Shown piece after piece: positions 50,350-59,726 of a stretch of DNA of 64,000 bases (position 1 is its first letter; each line of letters begins with the position of its first letter). The stretch is from Salinicoccus sesuvii (GTDB lineage: Bacteria; Bacillota; Bacilli; Staphylococcales; Salinicoccaceae): positions 62,001-126,000 of the forward strand of contig NZ_JBHRWV010000007.1 in NCBI RefSeq assembly GCF_042648145.1, written 5' to 3'. Below the pieces are notes generated by a model. That model saw nothing but the letters and a program-made list of their open reading frames with translations, was not told the DNA's origin and searched no databases. A program made the position numbers and the translations under genes.

Positions 50350-51312
50350 ATGGATATTATTAAAATTAGCCCGCGTGGGTATTGCTACGGTGTTGTGGAC
50401 GCAATGGTGATTGCCAGAAATGCGTCTATGGACAAAACACTACCCCGCCCGATATATATACTCGGTATGATCGTACACAACAAGCATGTGACTGACGCAT
50501 TCGAAGAAGATGGAATTCGTACTCTGGATGGCGCCAACAGGCTTGAGATTTTGGAAGGCATTGATGAGGGGACCGTCATTTTTACAGCGCACGGTGTCTC
50601 TCCCCAGGTGAAGCAGAGAGCTAAAGAAAAAGGACTGACATGCATTGATGCAACATGTCCTGATGTCGAAGTGACACACCAGCTCATTCGAGAGAAAACA
50701 CAAAAAGGCTATGACGTCATTTATGTTGGCAAGAAGGGACATCCTGAGCCAGAAGGTGCCCTCGGTGTCTCACCTGATCATGTTCATCTTGTGGAAACCA
50801 TTGAGGATGTAAAAGCATTGCCGGAAGTGTTAGCCAACAAAAAGTTAGTTGTAACCAATCAGACCACTATGAGCCAGTGGGATGTCAGTCATCTCATGGA
50901 CCAACTAAAAGAACAATATCCGCATATTGAAGTGCACAAGGAAATCTGCCTGGCCACTCAGGTCCGCCAAGAAGCAGTCGCTGAACAAGCAAAAGAAGCG
51001 GATTTACTCATCGTGGTTGGTGATCCGAAAAGTAACAATTCCAACAGACTTGCACAAGTATCTAAGGAAATTGCACATACTAATGCATATCGAATTAGCT
51101 CGCTAAGTGAATTGAAAAACGAATGGCTTCAGGGCATCGATAGTGTGGCCATTACAGCCGGCGCTTCCACTCCGACGCCAATCGTTAAGGAAGTTATCGA
51201 CTATATTAAAGACTATGATGAAAAAACACCGAACGAACCTGTATCGACAGTGCCTAAAGATAAAATCCTACCAAAAATCAAAAAAGCAAAACCAGTAAAA
51301 ATTATGGAATAA
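50350..51312 (+). CDS. ispH: 4-hydroxy-3-methylbut-2-enyl diphosphate reductase
   Basis: Last enzyme of the MEP pathway, makes IPP and DMAPP. 320 residues. Fe-S cysteines C12 (GYCYG), C103 (DATCP) and C200 (EICLAT); catalytic HGVSP near 81 and the TNQTT segment near 169. AGGGAGGA upstream of ATG 50350. With dxs and ispG this gives three pathway genes in one 64-kb window, all in separate operons. Confidence 0.97.
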   Translation: MDIIKISPRGYCYGVVDAMVIARNASMDKTLPRPIYILGMIVHNKHVTDAFEEDGIRTLDGANRLEILEGIDEGTVIFTAHGVSPQVKQRAKEKGLTCIDATCPDVEVTHQLIREKTQKGYDVIYVGKKGHPEPEGALGVSPDHVHLVETIEDVKALPEVLANKKLVVTNQTTMSQWDVSHLMDQLKEQYPHIEVHKEICLATQVRQEAVAEQAKEADLLIVVGDPKSNNSNRLAQVSKEIAHTNAYRISSLSELKNEWLQGIDSVAITAGASTPTPIVKEVIDYIKDYDEKTPNEPVSTVPKDKILPKIKKAKPVKIME

Positions 51313-51314
51313 TA

Positions 51315-51347
51315 AAAAGGCCTTGGAAAATTACTCCAAGGCCTTTT
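51315..51347. terminator. Bidirectional terminator, ispH / Nif3-like gene
   Basis: Perfect 13-bp arms 51315-51327 / 51335-51347, 7-nt loop, A/T ends, between convergent genes. Confidence 0.9.
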
Positions 51348-51348
51348 A

Positions 51349-52422
51349 CTATTCGAAAGGATTAGTCGATACTGACGTAGCATGTACATCTACATTTACT
51401 TTCGGCTCTACTAGACGCTTTAATCCCTCTGCCATCACTGACTCAGCATAATGGCCGGCATCAATGATAGACATTTGCGACAGTTTGGCATCGTACGCTT
51501 CATGGTATTTCACATCTCCAGTAATGAGTACATCGATACCCTGAGAAAATGCATCATCAACATAGCTCATTCCAGCACCTCCAATGATGCCTACCCTCTT
51601 AATAGATTCATTGCCACCGTCAACTATATTCACGACATTGCGACCGATGTTACTCTCAATAAGAGATACAAGATCCACTAAAGTACCATCATAACTGAAT
51701 TGAACACCAAGCCCCTTATCGCTCGGCTTTTTCAAAGTTAGTACGTCATATACAGGTTCCTCATAAGGATGGGAAGCAATAAGTGCCTCAATCACCTGAT
51801 TCTCATGCGCTGTCTCAAATATGGCTTCGACAATATATTCGTCTACATGCTCAAGTTCCCCTTGTTTGCCGATGTATGGATCTGCATTCTCATTTGGACG
51901 GAACTGGCCTTTGACAGCATATTCGAAAAAGCATTCTGAGTAGTCTCCTTGATGCCCAACACCTGCTGCTGAAAGATCTTTTTTCAGCTGTTCCACATCT
52001 TCTTTTGGTATATTAACACGCAGCTTCTTATAGAAGTACTCGTGTTTAATCAGCATTTCCGTCTCATTAAACCCCAATGTTTCTGCGATCATGTGGCTGA
52101 CGCCGTTTGGCTGATGATCCAGATTGGTATGCATCGCAATAAGCGCGATATCATTTTTAATGAGACTTCGAATGACTGAACCAGTGCCCGATTCGATAAT
52201 CTGAGAAATTTCCGGGAAAATTATCGGGTGATGGGCGATGATAACGTTCGCACCTGCTTTAATTGCCTCCTCCACTGTTTCATGGGCACAGTCGAGCGTG
52301 GTCAATATACCGGATACATCGCTTTTCTGATCCCCTACAAGCAGTCCTGTATTGTCCCACTTTTCACTATCCTTGAACGGCGCAATTTCATCAAGCACAG
52401 TCATCAGTTCTTCTACTTTCAC
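51349..52422 (-). CDS. Nif3-like dinuclear metal centre protein (YqfO type)
   Basis: 357 residues. Nif3/DUF34 family with metal ligands in AHHPIIF (about 63-69), HTNLDH (about 97-102) and the C-terminal GHYAESVMAEGL (about 321-332); the central PII-like/CutA-like insert (about 125-230) is typical of YqfO. Suggested GTP cyclohydrolase-like role in some members; function unsettled. GTG start 52420-52422 overlaps the trmK stop; AGAGGTG at 8 nt. Confidence 0.92.
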   Translation of the reverse strand: MKVEELMTVLDEIAPFKDSEKWDNTGLLVGDQKSDVSGILTTLDCAHETVEEAIKAGANVIIAHHPIIFPEISQIIESGTGSVIRSLIKNDIALIAMHTNLDHQPNGVSHMIAETLGFNETEMLIKHEYFYKKLRVNIPKEDVEQLKKDLSAAGVGHQGDYSECFFEYAVKGQFRPNENADPYIGKQGELEHVDEYIVEAIFETAHENQVIEALIASHPYEEPVYDVLTLKKPSDKGLGVQFSYDGTLVDLVSLIESNIGRNVVNIVDGGNESIKRVGIIGGAGMSYVDDAFSQGIDVLITGDVKYHEAYDAKLSQMSIIDAGHYAESVMAEGLKRLVEPKVNVDVHATSVSTNPFE

Positions 52423-53093
52423 TCTTCGAGCACCTCTTTCAATGCATTGATTGTATCAGATACTTCGCAAACCCTTTTTATATCAGAGGAATTTTCTGTA
52501 AGGCTGCGATAAATATTCTGTTGGTGTTCAAGTTCCCTCTGCAACTTTTGTATAAACGCTGTTTCACGTTTCTGTAGGAGCACTGGCCCAAAAATGAGCG
52601 ATGCTTCGTTATAATCCGATTCACCTTTTTCGGCTACAATAATCTCGTAGAAATGGTGCCCATCTTGTATTACCGTTTCATCAACAATTTTATATCCAAG
52701 GGAAACAAGCACTTTCCTGATCGGATATGTATAGGTGTTTGCTTGAAGGACAAGTCTTGGAAAACCTCCAAGATGACTGAATCCACTTTGTAATATATCT
52801 GCAATGAGTGGACCACCCATTCCACATATGGTTACTGTATCGATAGCATCTTCAGGTTTTGCGACTTCAAGTCCTGAACCGAAACGTGCCTCGATTTTGG
52901 CTGTCATGTTTTCCTTTTCGATATTCCTCACCGTGGATTCATAGGGGCCTTTGACTACTTCCCCACAGATAGCATATTGCACGATGCCTTTCTCTACTGC
53001 TTCAATGGGTAGATATGCATGATCTGAACCGACATCGAGCAGACGGTCTCCGATAATAAAATCTGAAACTCTCTTTAATCTAGTATCTAGCAT
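52419..53093 (-). CDS. trmK: tRNA (adenine-N1)-methyltransferase TrmK
   Basis: Makes m1A22 in bacterial tRNAs. 224 residues: Rossmann SAM motif LLDVGSDHAYLP (about 18-29), GMGGPLIADIL (about 91-101), then a C-terminal coiled coil (about 160-224), the YqfN/TrmK layout. Next to yqfO, sigA and dnaG as in Bacillus. Confidence 0.93.
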   Translation of the reverse strand: MLDTRLKRVSDFIIGDRLLDVGSDHAYLPIEAVEKGIVQYAICGEVVKGPYESTVRNIEKENMTAKIEARFGSGLEVAKPEDAIDTVTICGMGGPLIADILQSGFSHLGGFPRLVLQANTYTYPIRKVLVSLGYKIVDETVIQDGHHFYEIIVAEKGESDYNEASLIFGPVLLQKRETAFIQKLQRELEHQQNIYRSLTENSSDIKRVCEVSDTINALKEVLEE

Positions 53094-53120
53094 TCAATTT
53101 CCTCCCTACGATATAAATAA

Positions 53121-53147
53121 AAACTTCCACACAGTGTGTGGAAGTTT
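53121..53147. terminator. Intrinsic terminator of the cytochrome c gene
   Basis: Perfect 12-bp arms 53121-53132 / 53136-53147 around a 3-nt loop, followed on the minus strand by TTTATTTATAT; lies just after the cytochrome stop at 53156. Confidence 0.85.
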
Positions 53148-53155
53148 AAAGTTGA

Positions 53156-53545
53156 TTATTGTTCTGAGAAGAAATCATGCAATGCAGTGAGTTCTTCATC
53201 TGCGATTTGATCTTCGCTGAACGCAGGCATTGAACCAGGACCTTCTCTAACGGTATCATGGAATTCTTCATCGGAAAGACCAGTGCCTGCGAGTGCAGGA
53301 CCCATGCCACCTGAGTAGTCTTGACCATGACAAGATGCACAGTTGTCACGAGCAAAGCCTTCAGCGTCAAAATCTCCAGAAGCAGCTTCCTCGCCGCCTT
53401 CTCCACCTTCACTACCTTCTTCGCTTGCAACATCTTCGTCTTCGCCTTCATCATGAGAAGTCGCTCCTTGAGAGGAGAGCAAGAAGACAAGTCCGATGCC
53501 TAGAAAGATGATAAGTATAAAAGGCACGATCGGATTACGATTCAT
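53156..53545 (-). CDS. cccA: Membrane-anchored c-type cytochrome (c550 type)
   Basis: 129 residues: N-terminal membrane anchor (about 8-25), an acidic Glu/Gly/Asp-rich linker (about 30-58), and a small cytochrome c domain with haem motif C69-A-S-C72-H73 and probable axial M106 (GSMPAF). Matches cytochrome c550 (CccA) of Bacillus, next to sigA. The gene implies haem c maturation in this organism, which many staphylococci lack. Own promoter at 53590-53617. Confidence 0.9.
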   Translation of the reverse strand: MNRNPIVPFILIIFLGIGLVFLLSSQGATSHDEGEDEDVASEEGSEGGEGGEEAASGDFDAEGFARDNCASCHGQDYSGGMGPALAGTGLSDEEFHDTVREGPGSMPAFSEDQIADEELTALHDFFSEQ

Positions 53546-53589
53546 AAAACAACCTCCCTAATATATCCATATGCACATTCACATATTTA

Positions 53590-53617
53590 ATTGTATATTA
53601 AATATGAGTAAAGTCAA
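53590..53617 (-). promoter_or_regulatory. Promoter of cccA
   Basis: Minus-strand -35 TTGACT (53612-53617), 16-bp spacer, -10 TACAAT (53590-53595). Confidence 0.65.
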
Positions 53618-53657
53618 AAGATTTTTTCTGAAAAATTTCACTGTTAAAGCAGCTTTA

Positions 53658-54767
53658 TCAGTCCATGAAATCTTTCAGTCTCTTGCTTCTGCTTGGATGT
53701 CTCAGCTTTCTAAGGGCCTTTGCTTCTATCTGTCTGATCCGCTCACGAGTGACTCCAAATACTTTTCCAACCTCTTCAAGTGTGCGAGTCCTGCCATCAT
53801 CCAGACCGAACCTGAGTCTCAGTACGTTCTCTTCACGGTCTGTAAGCGTATCGAGGACATCTTCAAGTTGTTCTTTAAGCAATTCATAGGCTGCATGATC
53901 TGACGGACTTTGCGCTTCTTGGTCCTCAATAAAGTCACCAAGGTGGCTGTCGTCTTCTTCCCCAATCGGTGTTTCAAGAGATACAGGTTCTTGTGCAATT
54001 TTAAGGATTTCTCTAACCTTCTCAGCAGGCAGGTCCATCTCTTCACCGATTTCTTCAGGAATCGGTTCACGACCAAGGTCCTGCAACAATTGGCGTTGCA
54101 CACGAATCAGTTTGTTGATTGTTTCAACCATGTGAACAGGTATACGGATTGTACGTGCTTGGTCTGCAATGGCACGCGTAATCGCCTGTCTAATCCACCA
54201 TGTGGCATACGTGGAAAATTTAAAGCCTTTGGAAAAGTCGAACTTCTCGACTGCCTTGATTAGACCCATGTTCCCTTCTTGAATCAAATCAAGGAATAGC
54301 ATACCGCGGCCCACATAACGCTTGGCGATGCTGACCACAAGACGGAGGTTGGCTTCAGCCAGACGACTCTTCGCAACTTCGTCGCCTTGCTCGATACGTT
54401 TTGCCAATTCTATTTCTTCTTGTGCACTCAAAAGGTCTACCCGACCGATTTCTTTAAGGTACATTCTCACAGGGTCATTAATCTTTACCCCTGGTGGCGC
54501 ACTCATATCATGCAGGTTAAGTTTCTCGTCTGCATCTGTTGCATCCTTTTCATTGATCAGTTGGATGTCATTTTCATTGATTTCATCAAAAAACTCATCC
54601 ATTGCATCAGCGTCCAGTTCGAAACTGGATAGTTTATCTGCAATCTCTTCATGGGATAGATGACCTTGCGTCTTTCCTTTCTCTACGAGATGATTTTTGA
54701 CTTGTTCTACTGAAGTGAACAGTTCAACATCTTTTGTTTCAGTTGTCTGTATATTTTTGTCTGCCAT
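53658..54767 (-). CDS. sigA: Primary RNA polymerase sigma factor SigA
   Basis: 369 residues. Regions in order: 1.1 (acidic, about 1-90), 1.2 DPVRMYLKEIGRV, 2.1-2.2 ANLRLVVSIAKRYVGRG..FLDLIQEGN, 2.3-2.4 FKFSTYATWWIRQAITRAIADQ (split: FKFSTYATWWIRQ), 3.0-3.1, and 4.2 VTRERIRQIEAKALRKLRHP. AGGAGGG precedes ATG 54765-54767. Third gene of the PPRP-dnaG-sigA run, 28 nt after dnaG. Confidence 0.98.
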   Translation of the reverse strand: MADKNIQTTETKDVELFTSVEQVKNHLVEKGKTQGHLSHEEIADKLSSFELDADAMDEFFDEINENDIQLINEKDATDADEKLNLHDMSAPPGVKINDPVRMYLKEIGRVDLLSAQEEIELAKRIEQGDEVAKSRLAEANLRLVVSIAKRYVGRGMLFLDLIQEGNMGLIKAVEKFDFSKGFKFSTYATWWIRQAITRAIADQARTIRIPVHMVETINKLIRVQRQLLQDLGREPIPEEIGEEMDLPAEKVREILKIAQEPVSLETPIGEEDDSHLGDFIEDQEAQSPSDHAAYELLKEQLEDVLDTLTDREENVLRLRFGLDDGRTRTLEEVGKVFGVTRERIRQIEAKALRKLRHPSRSKRLKDFMD

Positions 54768-54795
54768 TTAAAGCCCTCCTATTCAGACTTCACAC

Positions 54796-56547
54796 TCACC
54801 TTTTAAAGCGACTGTTGATTTCGTTCAATTGGTGTACCAATTTTGCTTGGAGTTCATAGTCATTGCTGTTCTCTGCATCTTGAAGCTTGAGAAGCAGACG
54901 CTGCTTCTCTTTCTCACTATTCCTAATACCACTTAAGTCTTCTATATAATCATTGACTTCCTCAGTCGTGATATCATCATGAATGGCTAGAGCATCGATT
55001 TCCATCGCGGTACTAAAATGCTCTCCTTCAATATAGTGGCTGAATGATGATAAATCAAAACCATCATACTTGTCAAAATATCTGCACAACCCTCTAAATA
55101 TAACATAATAAACAGGTGTGGTTAATACTTCTTCGCTTATATTCTCCTGAAATTTTACTAAAAGCCTTTTGTCTTTCATCAGTGTGCGTAGAAGATAGCG
55201 TTCTTTCCGTTCTCGGAGTGGTAGCTGTTGAGGTCGTGGTTGTGGACTCGCAGTCTGTGTATACCCACTCGCAGGAGCAGGCACATTTTGTTCGATTGAC
55301 TGACGATCGATTTTGTAGAGTTGACTTATATGTTGTATTAATCGATCTTTTGTCACCTGATCTTTGACATATTTAAGGTGCTCGGTTAGCGTGCGAATGT
55401 TATTAGAGAACGCCATATCGTTGTTCATGCTCTCTTTAAGCAGAGATTCTGCTTTAAAGTGGACATAGTGTCTCTTCTCATTTTTGACTAAATTCTCGAA
55501 AGCTTCTTTACCATTCTTTTCGATGTACTCATCTGGATCCATCCCTTTAGGCATGGCAGCGATATAGACATTGAGTCCGGCTTCAAGCAAGTTTGAGCCA
55601 AGCGATAACTGTGCATTTTGCCCGGCATCGTCCCCATCGAACATCAGCGTTACATTAGACGCTAAACGATGTAATGACTGAATATGCTGCTCGCTGAGCG
55701 CTGTGCCCATCAGGCCAATGACATTACCTACACTTGTCATTTTGACTTTTACAATATCAAGATGACCTTCCATAAGGATGACTTCGTCCTGTTTTCTTAT
55801 ATCCTTGCGAGCATCACTCAAATTATAGAGAAGCCGTCTTTTTTGAAAAATGGACGTCTCTGGGGTGTTGAGATATTTTGGCTCTCGACCATCCACGCTG
55901 CGCGCTGTGTAGCCCACAATATATCCTTGGTGATTACGAATTGGAATCATTATCCTGCCGTTGAACCGGTCATAGTAAGAGAAGTTCTCTTCATTTCTGG
56001 AGATGATTCCAGCCTGAAAGGCAAGTTCCAGGCTGAAACCTTTATCTGACAGTGCATTTTTTGTAAAATCCCGCATATCCGGTGCAATACCGATTTTTTC
56101 CTTGCGTATAATATCCGGGGTAAATCCTCTGTCCTCAAGGTATTTGAGCGCACTCTCGCCTTCATTTGTGTGCATGAGAATATGATGATAGAGATCCGTC
56201 ATATATTCATGTATTTTAATGAGCTGCATTTCACTGTCACTCGCGCCTTCTTCAGAAGCTGCGACTTCGACACCGAGGGGCTTACCGAGCTTTCGCACAG
56301 CTTCGGCGAAAGATACATTCTCAACTTCCATGTAGAACTGAAGTACATTGCCGCCCTTTTTGCAGCCGAAGCAGTGACATATCTGCTTATCCGGACTGAC
56401 CGTGAATGACGGGGTTTTTTCGTTATGGAACGGGCAGAGACCGACATAATTTCGCCCGCGCTTTTCCAGTTTAATATAACTGGAAACCAGTTCGGTGATG
56501 TCGGTCCCCTTTTTTACTGCTTCTACTGTTTCATCTGATATTCTCAA
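54796..56547 (-). CDS. dnaG: DNA primase
   Basis: Makes RNA primers for replication. 583 residues. CHC2 zinc site C38, H41, C59, C62; TOPRIM region with EGHLDIVKV (about 256-264) and DGDDAGQNA (about 302-310); C-terminal helicase-interaction domain. Start TTG 56545-56547 with AAGGG at 8-9 nt, 5 nt after the stop of the upstream gene. Confidence 0.96.
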   Translation of the reverse strand: MRISDETVEAVKKGTDITELVSSYIKLEKRGRNYVGLCPFHNEKTPSFTVSPDKQICHCFGCKKGGNVLQFYMEVENVSFAEAVRKLGKPLGVEVAASEEGASDSEMQLIKIHEYMTDLYHHILMHTNEGESALKYLEDRGFTPDIIRKEKIGIAPDMRDFTKNALSDKGFSLELAFQAGIISRNEENFSYYDRFNGRIMIPIRNHQGYIVGYTARSVDGREPKYLNTPETSIFQKRRLLYNLSDARKDIRKQDEVILMEGHLDIVKVKMTSVGNVIGLMGTALSEQHIQSLHRLASNVTLMFDGDDAGQNAQLSLGSNLLEAGLNVYIAAMPKGMDPDEYIEKNGKEAFENLVKNEKRHYVHFKAESLLKESMNNDMAFSNNIRTLTEHLKYVKDQVTKDRLIQHISQLYKIDRQSIEQNVPAPASGYTQTASPQPRPQQLPLRERKERYLLRTLMKDKRLLVKFQENISEEVLTTPVYYVIFRGLCRYFDKYDGFDLSSFSHYIEGEHFSTAMEIDALAIHDDITTEEVNDYIEDLSGIRNSEKEKQRLLLKLQDAENSNDYELQAKLVHQLNEINSRFKR

Positions 56548-56552
56548 TCACA

Positions 56553-57377
56553 TCATCCCTTAATATCTGATCGACCTTCGATATAGTCCATAATCTGATT
56601 CGCTGTTTCCTCAATGGCCTTCTCGGACACATCAATGACCGGACAGCCAATCTTTCCTACGATTTCATTGAAATAATCGAGTTCCTCCTGAATACGCTGA
56701 TCGTTGGCATAGCTTGCGGTATCTTTCAATCCCAGCTGTGCAAGCCGCTCTTTTCTGATCTTGTTCAGAGATAGTGGATTGATCTTGAGTCCCACACATT
56801 TTTTCCGGTCCACTTCAAAAAGTTCTTTTGCTGGTGTCACTTCAGGCATGAGCGGCACATTCATCACCTTGTATTTCTTATGTGCAAGATACTGTGAGAG
56901 CGGCGTTTTTGAGGTTCTGGACACACCAATCAAGACAATATCGGCCTTATCCAAGCCTCCGGCATCTTTACCGTCGTCATACTTGACTGCAAATTCAATG
57001 GCCTCAATTTTCTTAAAGTAGTCTTCATCTAGACGGTGTACCCGGCCGGGTTCATAGTACGGGGCTTCTTCTGACTGTCCCTCCAGAATATTCATGAGCG
57101 GTCCCATGATATCGACTGACGGCACATTCTCAGCGATCAGTTCCTGTTTGATGTACTTTCTGAGTTCGGGCGTGATGATGGTAAACACGACAATCGCCTT
57201 CTTGCTTTTTGCAAGATCTATGACATCATCCACATTCTCTTCACTCTCTATATATGGGTATCTGATTAGCACATCATCGGATTCTTCAATATTGAATTGT
57301 GAAAGGCATGCCTTTGCAACAAGTTCACCCGTTTCACCCACTGAATCCGAAGCGATAATCACTTTGATATTCGACAT
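56553..57377 (-). CDS. Pyruvate, phosphate dikinase regulatory protein-like kinase/pyrophosphorylase
   Basis: 274 residues, DUF299 family. N-terminal IIASDSVGETGELV and P-loop GVSRTSKTP at 151-159 are diagnostic. Family members phosphorylate and dephosphorylate PPDK or PEP synthase; in Firmicutes the YqfL homologue sits beside ccpN, which it influences in gluconeogenic control. No ppdK is in this window. Confidence 0.93.
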   Translation of the reverse strand: MSNIKVIIASDSVGETGELVAKACLSQFNIEESDDVLIRYPYIESEENVDDVIDLAKSKKAIVVFTIITPELRKYIKQELIAENVPSVDIMGPLMNILEGQSEEAPYYEPGRVHRLDEDYFKKIEAIEFAVKYDDGKDAGGLDKADIVLIGVSRTSKTPLSQYLAHKKYKVMNVPLMPEVTPAKELFEVDRKKCVGLKINPLSLNKIRKERLAQLGLKDTASYANDQRIQEELDYFNEIVGKIGCPVIDVSEKAIEETANQIMDYIEGRSDIKG

Positions 57378-57389
57378 TAAAACACTTCC

Positions 57390-58007
57390 TTATTCCATGA
57401 GATTGACAAATACCCGTGCAATGGTCGTCTTGGTTACTCTTCCGATCACTTGGTCGACCCCATCTACTGTTTCGATTACGGGTAGCGAATCAATCTGCTT
57501 TTCTATCAGCTGATTGGCAGCATATACAAGCAGATCATCCGGATAGCAGATAGTTATGTTCGGCTTGCGTGTCATAATGACGCTAACTGGCGTCTTCTCT
57601 ATATCGTTTCCACCCATTGTGCCCCTGAGCAAATCCTTACGTGATATTACACCGACCAGTCCCTTTCCTTCATCGATGGCATATAGTGTGCCGACATCTT
57701 CAAGAAACATCTTAACGAGCGCTTCGTAGATGGAAGTATCTTCTTTGATCAGAATCGGTACACTCTGTACTTCGCTCACCAGAATGTTGCGGATCTTCGA
57801 AGTCATAATCTCCTCAGTTTCCTTACCGGTATAGAAATAACCGACACGCGGACGTGCATCGAGATAACCAGACATGGTAAGTATTGCGAGGTCCGGTCTC
57901 AGTGTTGCACGTGTTAGAGACAGTTGCTCAGCAATCTTACTGCCAGTTATCGGCCCGTGCTGTTTTACGATTTTGAGTATTTTTTCTTGTCTCTCATTCA
58001 GTTCCAT
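57390..58007 (-). CDS. ccpN: Transcriptional repressor CcpN (HTH plus two CBS domains)
   Basis: 205 residues. Winged helix (LNERQEKILKIVKQHGPITGSKIAEQLSLTRATLRPDLAIL; LTRATLRPDLAIL is the recognition part at about 29-41) followed by two CBS domains (about 75-135 and 140-205). CcpN represses gluconeogenic genes in response to adenylate ratio. ATG 58005-58007 with GGGAG at 7 nt; the longer frame upstream runs into the glyS promoter and is rejected. 12 nt before the PPRP gene. Confidence 0.93.
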   Translation of the reverse strand: MELNERQEKILKIVKQHGPITGSKIAEQLSLTRATLRPDLAILTMSGYLDARPRVGYFYTGKETEEIMTSKIRNILVSEVQSVPILIKEDTSIYEALVKMFLEDVGTLYAIDEGKGLVGVISRKDLLRGTMGGNDIEKTPVSVIMTRKPNITICYPDDLLVYAANQLIEKQIDSLPVIETVDGVDQVIGRVTKTTIARVFVNLME

Positions 58008-58071
58008 GCCCTCACTCCCAACATACTTAATTATAATACATTCAAACCAATAAAGAAATATCGACAAATGA

Positions 58072-58100
58072 TTGCACAATAGTTGGACAGTGGCTATAAT
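58072..58100 (+). promoter_or_regulatory. Promoter of glyS
   Basis: -35 TTGCAC (58072-58077), 17-bp spacer, -10 TATAAT (58095-58100), immediately before the T-box leader. Confidence 0.8.
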
Positions 58101-58106
58101 GTTAGT

Positions 58107-58250
58107 GAAGCGAGTTAAGGATGGTGCGAGCTTAACACACAACTGGCATATAATCTTACAGATAAATATAAAAGCGGAGTGTTTACACTAATTGGGGTGG
58201 AACCGCGGGCTATGCTCGTCCCCGGATAACAGTACTGTTATCCGGGGACG
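58107..58250 (+). promoter_or_regulatory. Glycyl T-box leader with terminator
   Basis: Stem I region contains AGGATGGTGCGAG (distal loop) and, on its 3' side, a specifier GGC (glycine) at 58145-58147 followed by A. The conserved T-box GGTGGAACCGCGG lies at 58196-58208. A perfect 16-bp terminator hairpin 58217-58232 / 58235-58250 with TTTGTTATTT follows. Uncharged tRNA-Gly should promote antitermination and glyS expression. Confidence 0.93.
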
Positions 58251-58305
58251 TTTGTTATTTATCGACCATACTTAACCCTATTTCAAACGTAAGGAGTCGA
58301 ATAAA

Positions 58306-59682
58306 ATGGAAATGGAAACAATTGTGAACCTGGCGAAGACAAGAGGTTTTGTCTTCCCGGGCAGTGAAATCTATGGTGGTCTCGCCAACACGTGGGACTA
58401 TGGTCCACTTGGTGTAGAACTGAAGAATAATGTAAAGCAGGCATGGTGGAAGAAGTTTATTCAAGAATCCCCGTACAATGTTGGTCTTGATGCAGCGATA
58501 CTTATGAACCCGAAAACTTGGGAAGCATCGGGACACCTTGGCAACTTTAACGATCCAATGATCGACTGTAAGGAATGTAAATCCCGTCATCGTGCAGATA
58601 AACTCATTGAAGATGTCATCCAACAGGAAGATGATTCCTTTGTCGCCGATGGATTAAGCTTCGAAGAAATGAAGCGCATCATTGAAGAGCGCAATATCAC
58701 ATGTCCAATCTGTGGAGCACACAACTACACTGATATCAGACAATTCAACTTGATGTTCAAAACATTCCAAGGGGTAACTGAGTCCTCTACAAACGAAATT
58801 TTCCTGAGACCTGAAACAGCGCAAGGGATATTCGTCAATTATAAAAATGCACAGCGTACAATGCGTAAGAAGTTGCCTTTTGGCATTGGACAAGTGGGTA
58901 AATCCTTCCGTAACGAAATCACTCCAGGCAATTTCACATTTAGAACACGTGAATTTGATCAGATGGAACTTGAGTTCTTCTGCAAGCCAGGAACTGAGAT
59001 GGAGTGGCAGAGCTACTGGAAAGATTTCGCGGTCAAATGGCTGAGTGATTTGAATATGTCAGATAACAACACCAGATTGCGTGAGCATGATGCAGAAGAA
59101 TTAAGCCACTACTCCAATGCCACTACAGACATCGAATATAAATTCCCGTTCGGCTGGGGTGAACTTTGGGGCATCGCAAGCCGTACCGATTTCGACTTGC
59201 GCCAACATATGGAGCATTCAAATGAAGACTTCACCTATCACGATCAGGAGACGGGTGAAAAATATATTCCATATTGTATAGAACCTTCTCTCGGTCTCGA
59301 CCGTGTCGCTCTCGCGTTCTTGTGCGACGCATACGACGAAGAGGAAATGGACAATGGTGAAACACGTACAGTGCTCAGATTCCATCCACAGCTGGCGCCA
59401 TTCAAAGCAGCTGTACTGCCACTGTCCAAGAAACTAAGTGGAGACGCAATCAAAGTTTACGAAAAGATTGCCGGTGAATTCAACGTCGAGTTCGACGAAT
59501 CCCAGTCCATTGGCAAGCGCTACAGACGTCAGGATGAAATCGGTACACCATACTGCATTACATTCGACTTTGATTCTCTAGAGGATAACAAGGTGACAGT
59601 AAGAGACCGTGACTCAATGGAGCAAACACGCGTAGCAATAGACGAATTAAACGACTTCCTGAAACAAAAAATTAAATATTAA
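58306..59682 (+). CDS. glyS: Glycyl-tRNA synthetase (single-chain, dimeric type)
   Basis: Charges tRNA-Gly. 458 residues, the eukaryote/archaeal-like class II alpha2 type used by Staphylococcaceae instead of the two-subunit GlyQS. Motif 2 FRNEITPGNFTFRTREFDQMELEFF (FRNEI...FRTREF), motif 3 EPSLGLDRVALAFL, zinc-type cysteines in CKECKSRH and CPICG. AAGGAG lies 9 nt before ATG 58306. Confidence 0.96.
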   Translation: MEMETIVNLAKTRGFVFPGSEIYGGLANTWDYGPLGVELKNNVKQAWWKKFIQESPYNVGLDAAILMNPKTWEASGHLGNFNDPMIDCKECKSRHRADKLIEDVIQQEDDSFVADGLSFEEMKRIIEERNITCPICGAHNYTDIRQFNLMFKTFQGVTESSTNEIFLRPETAQGIFVNYKNAQRTMRKKLPFGIGQVGKSFRNEITPGNFTFRTREFDQMELEFFCKPGTEMEWQSYWKDFAVKWLSDLNMSDNNTRLREHDAEELSHYSNATTDIEYKFPFGWGELWGIASRTDFDLRQHMEHSNEDFTYHDQETGEKYIPYCIEPSLGLDRVALAFLCDAYDEEEMDNGETRTVLRFHPQLAPFKAAVLPLSKKLSGDAIKVYEKIAGEFNVEFDESQSIGKRYRRQDEIGTPYCITFDFDSLEDNKVTVRDRDSMEQTRVAIDELNDFLKQKIKY

Positions 59683-59686
59683 TAAG

Positions 59687-59719
59687 AATAAGGAATCCGG
59701 AAAAACCGGATTCCTTATT
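59687..59719. terminator. Bidirectional terminator, glyS / recO
   Basis: Perfect 14-bp arms 59687-59700 / 59706-59719, A5 loop, T-rich flank (TTCTTTAT) on the plus strand. Confidence 0.88.
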
Positions 59720-59726
59720 TTCTTTA

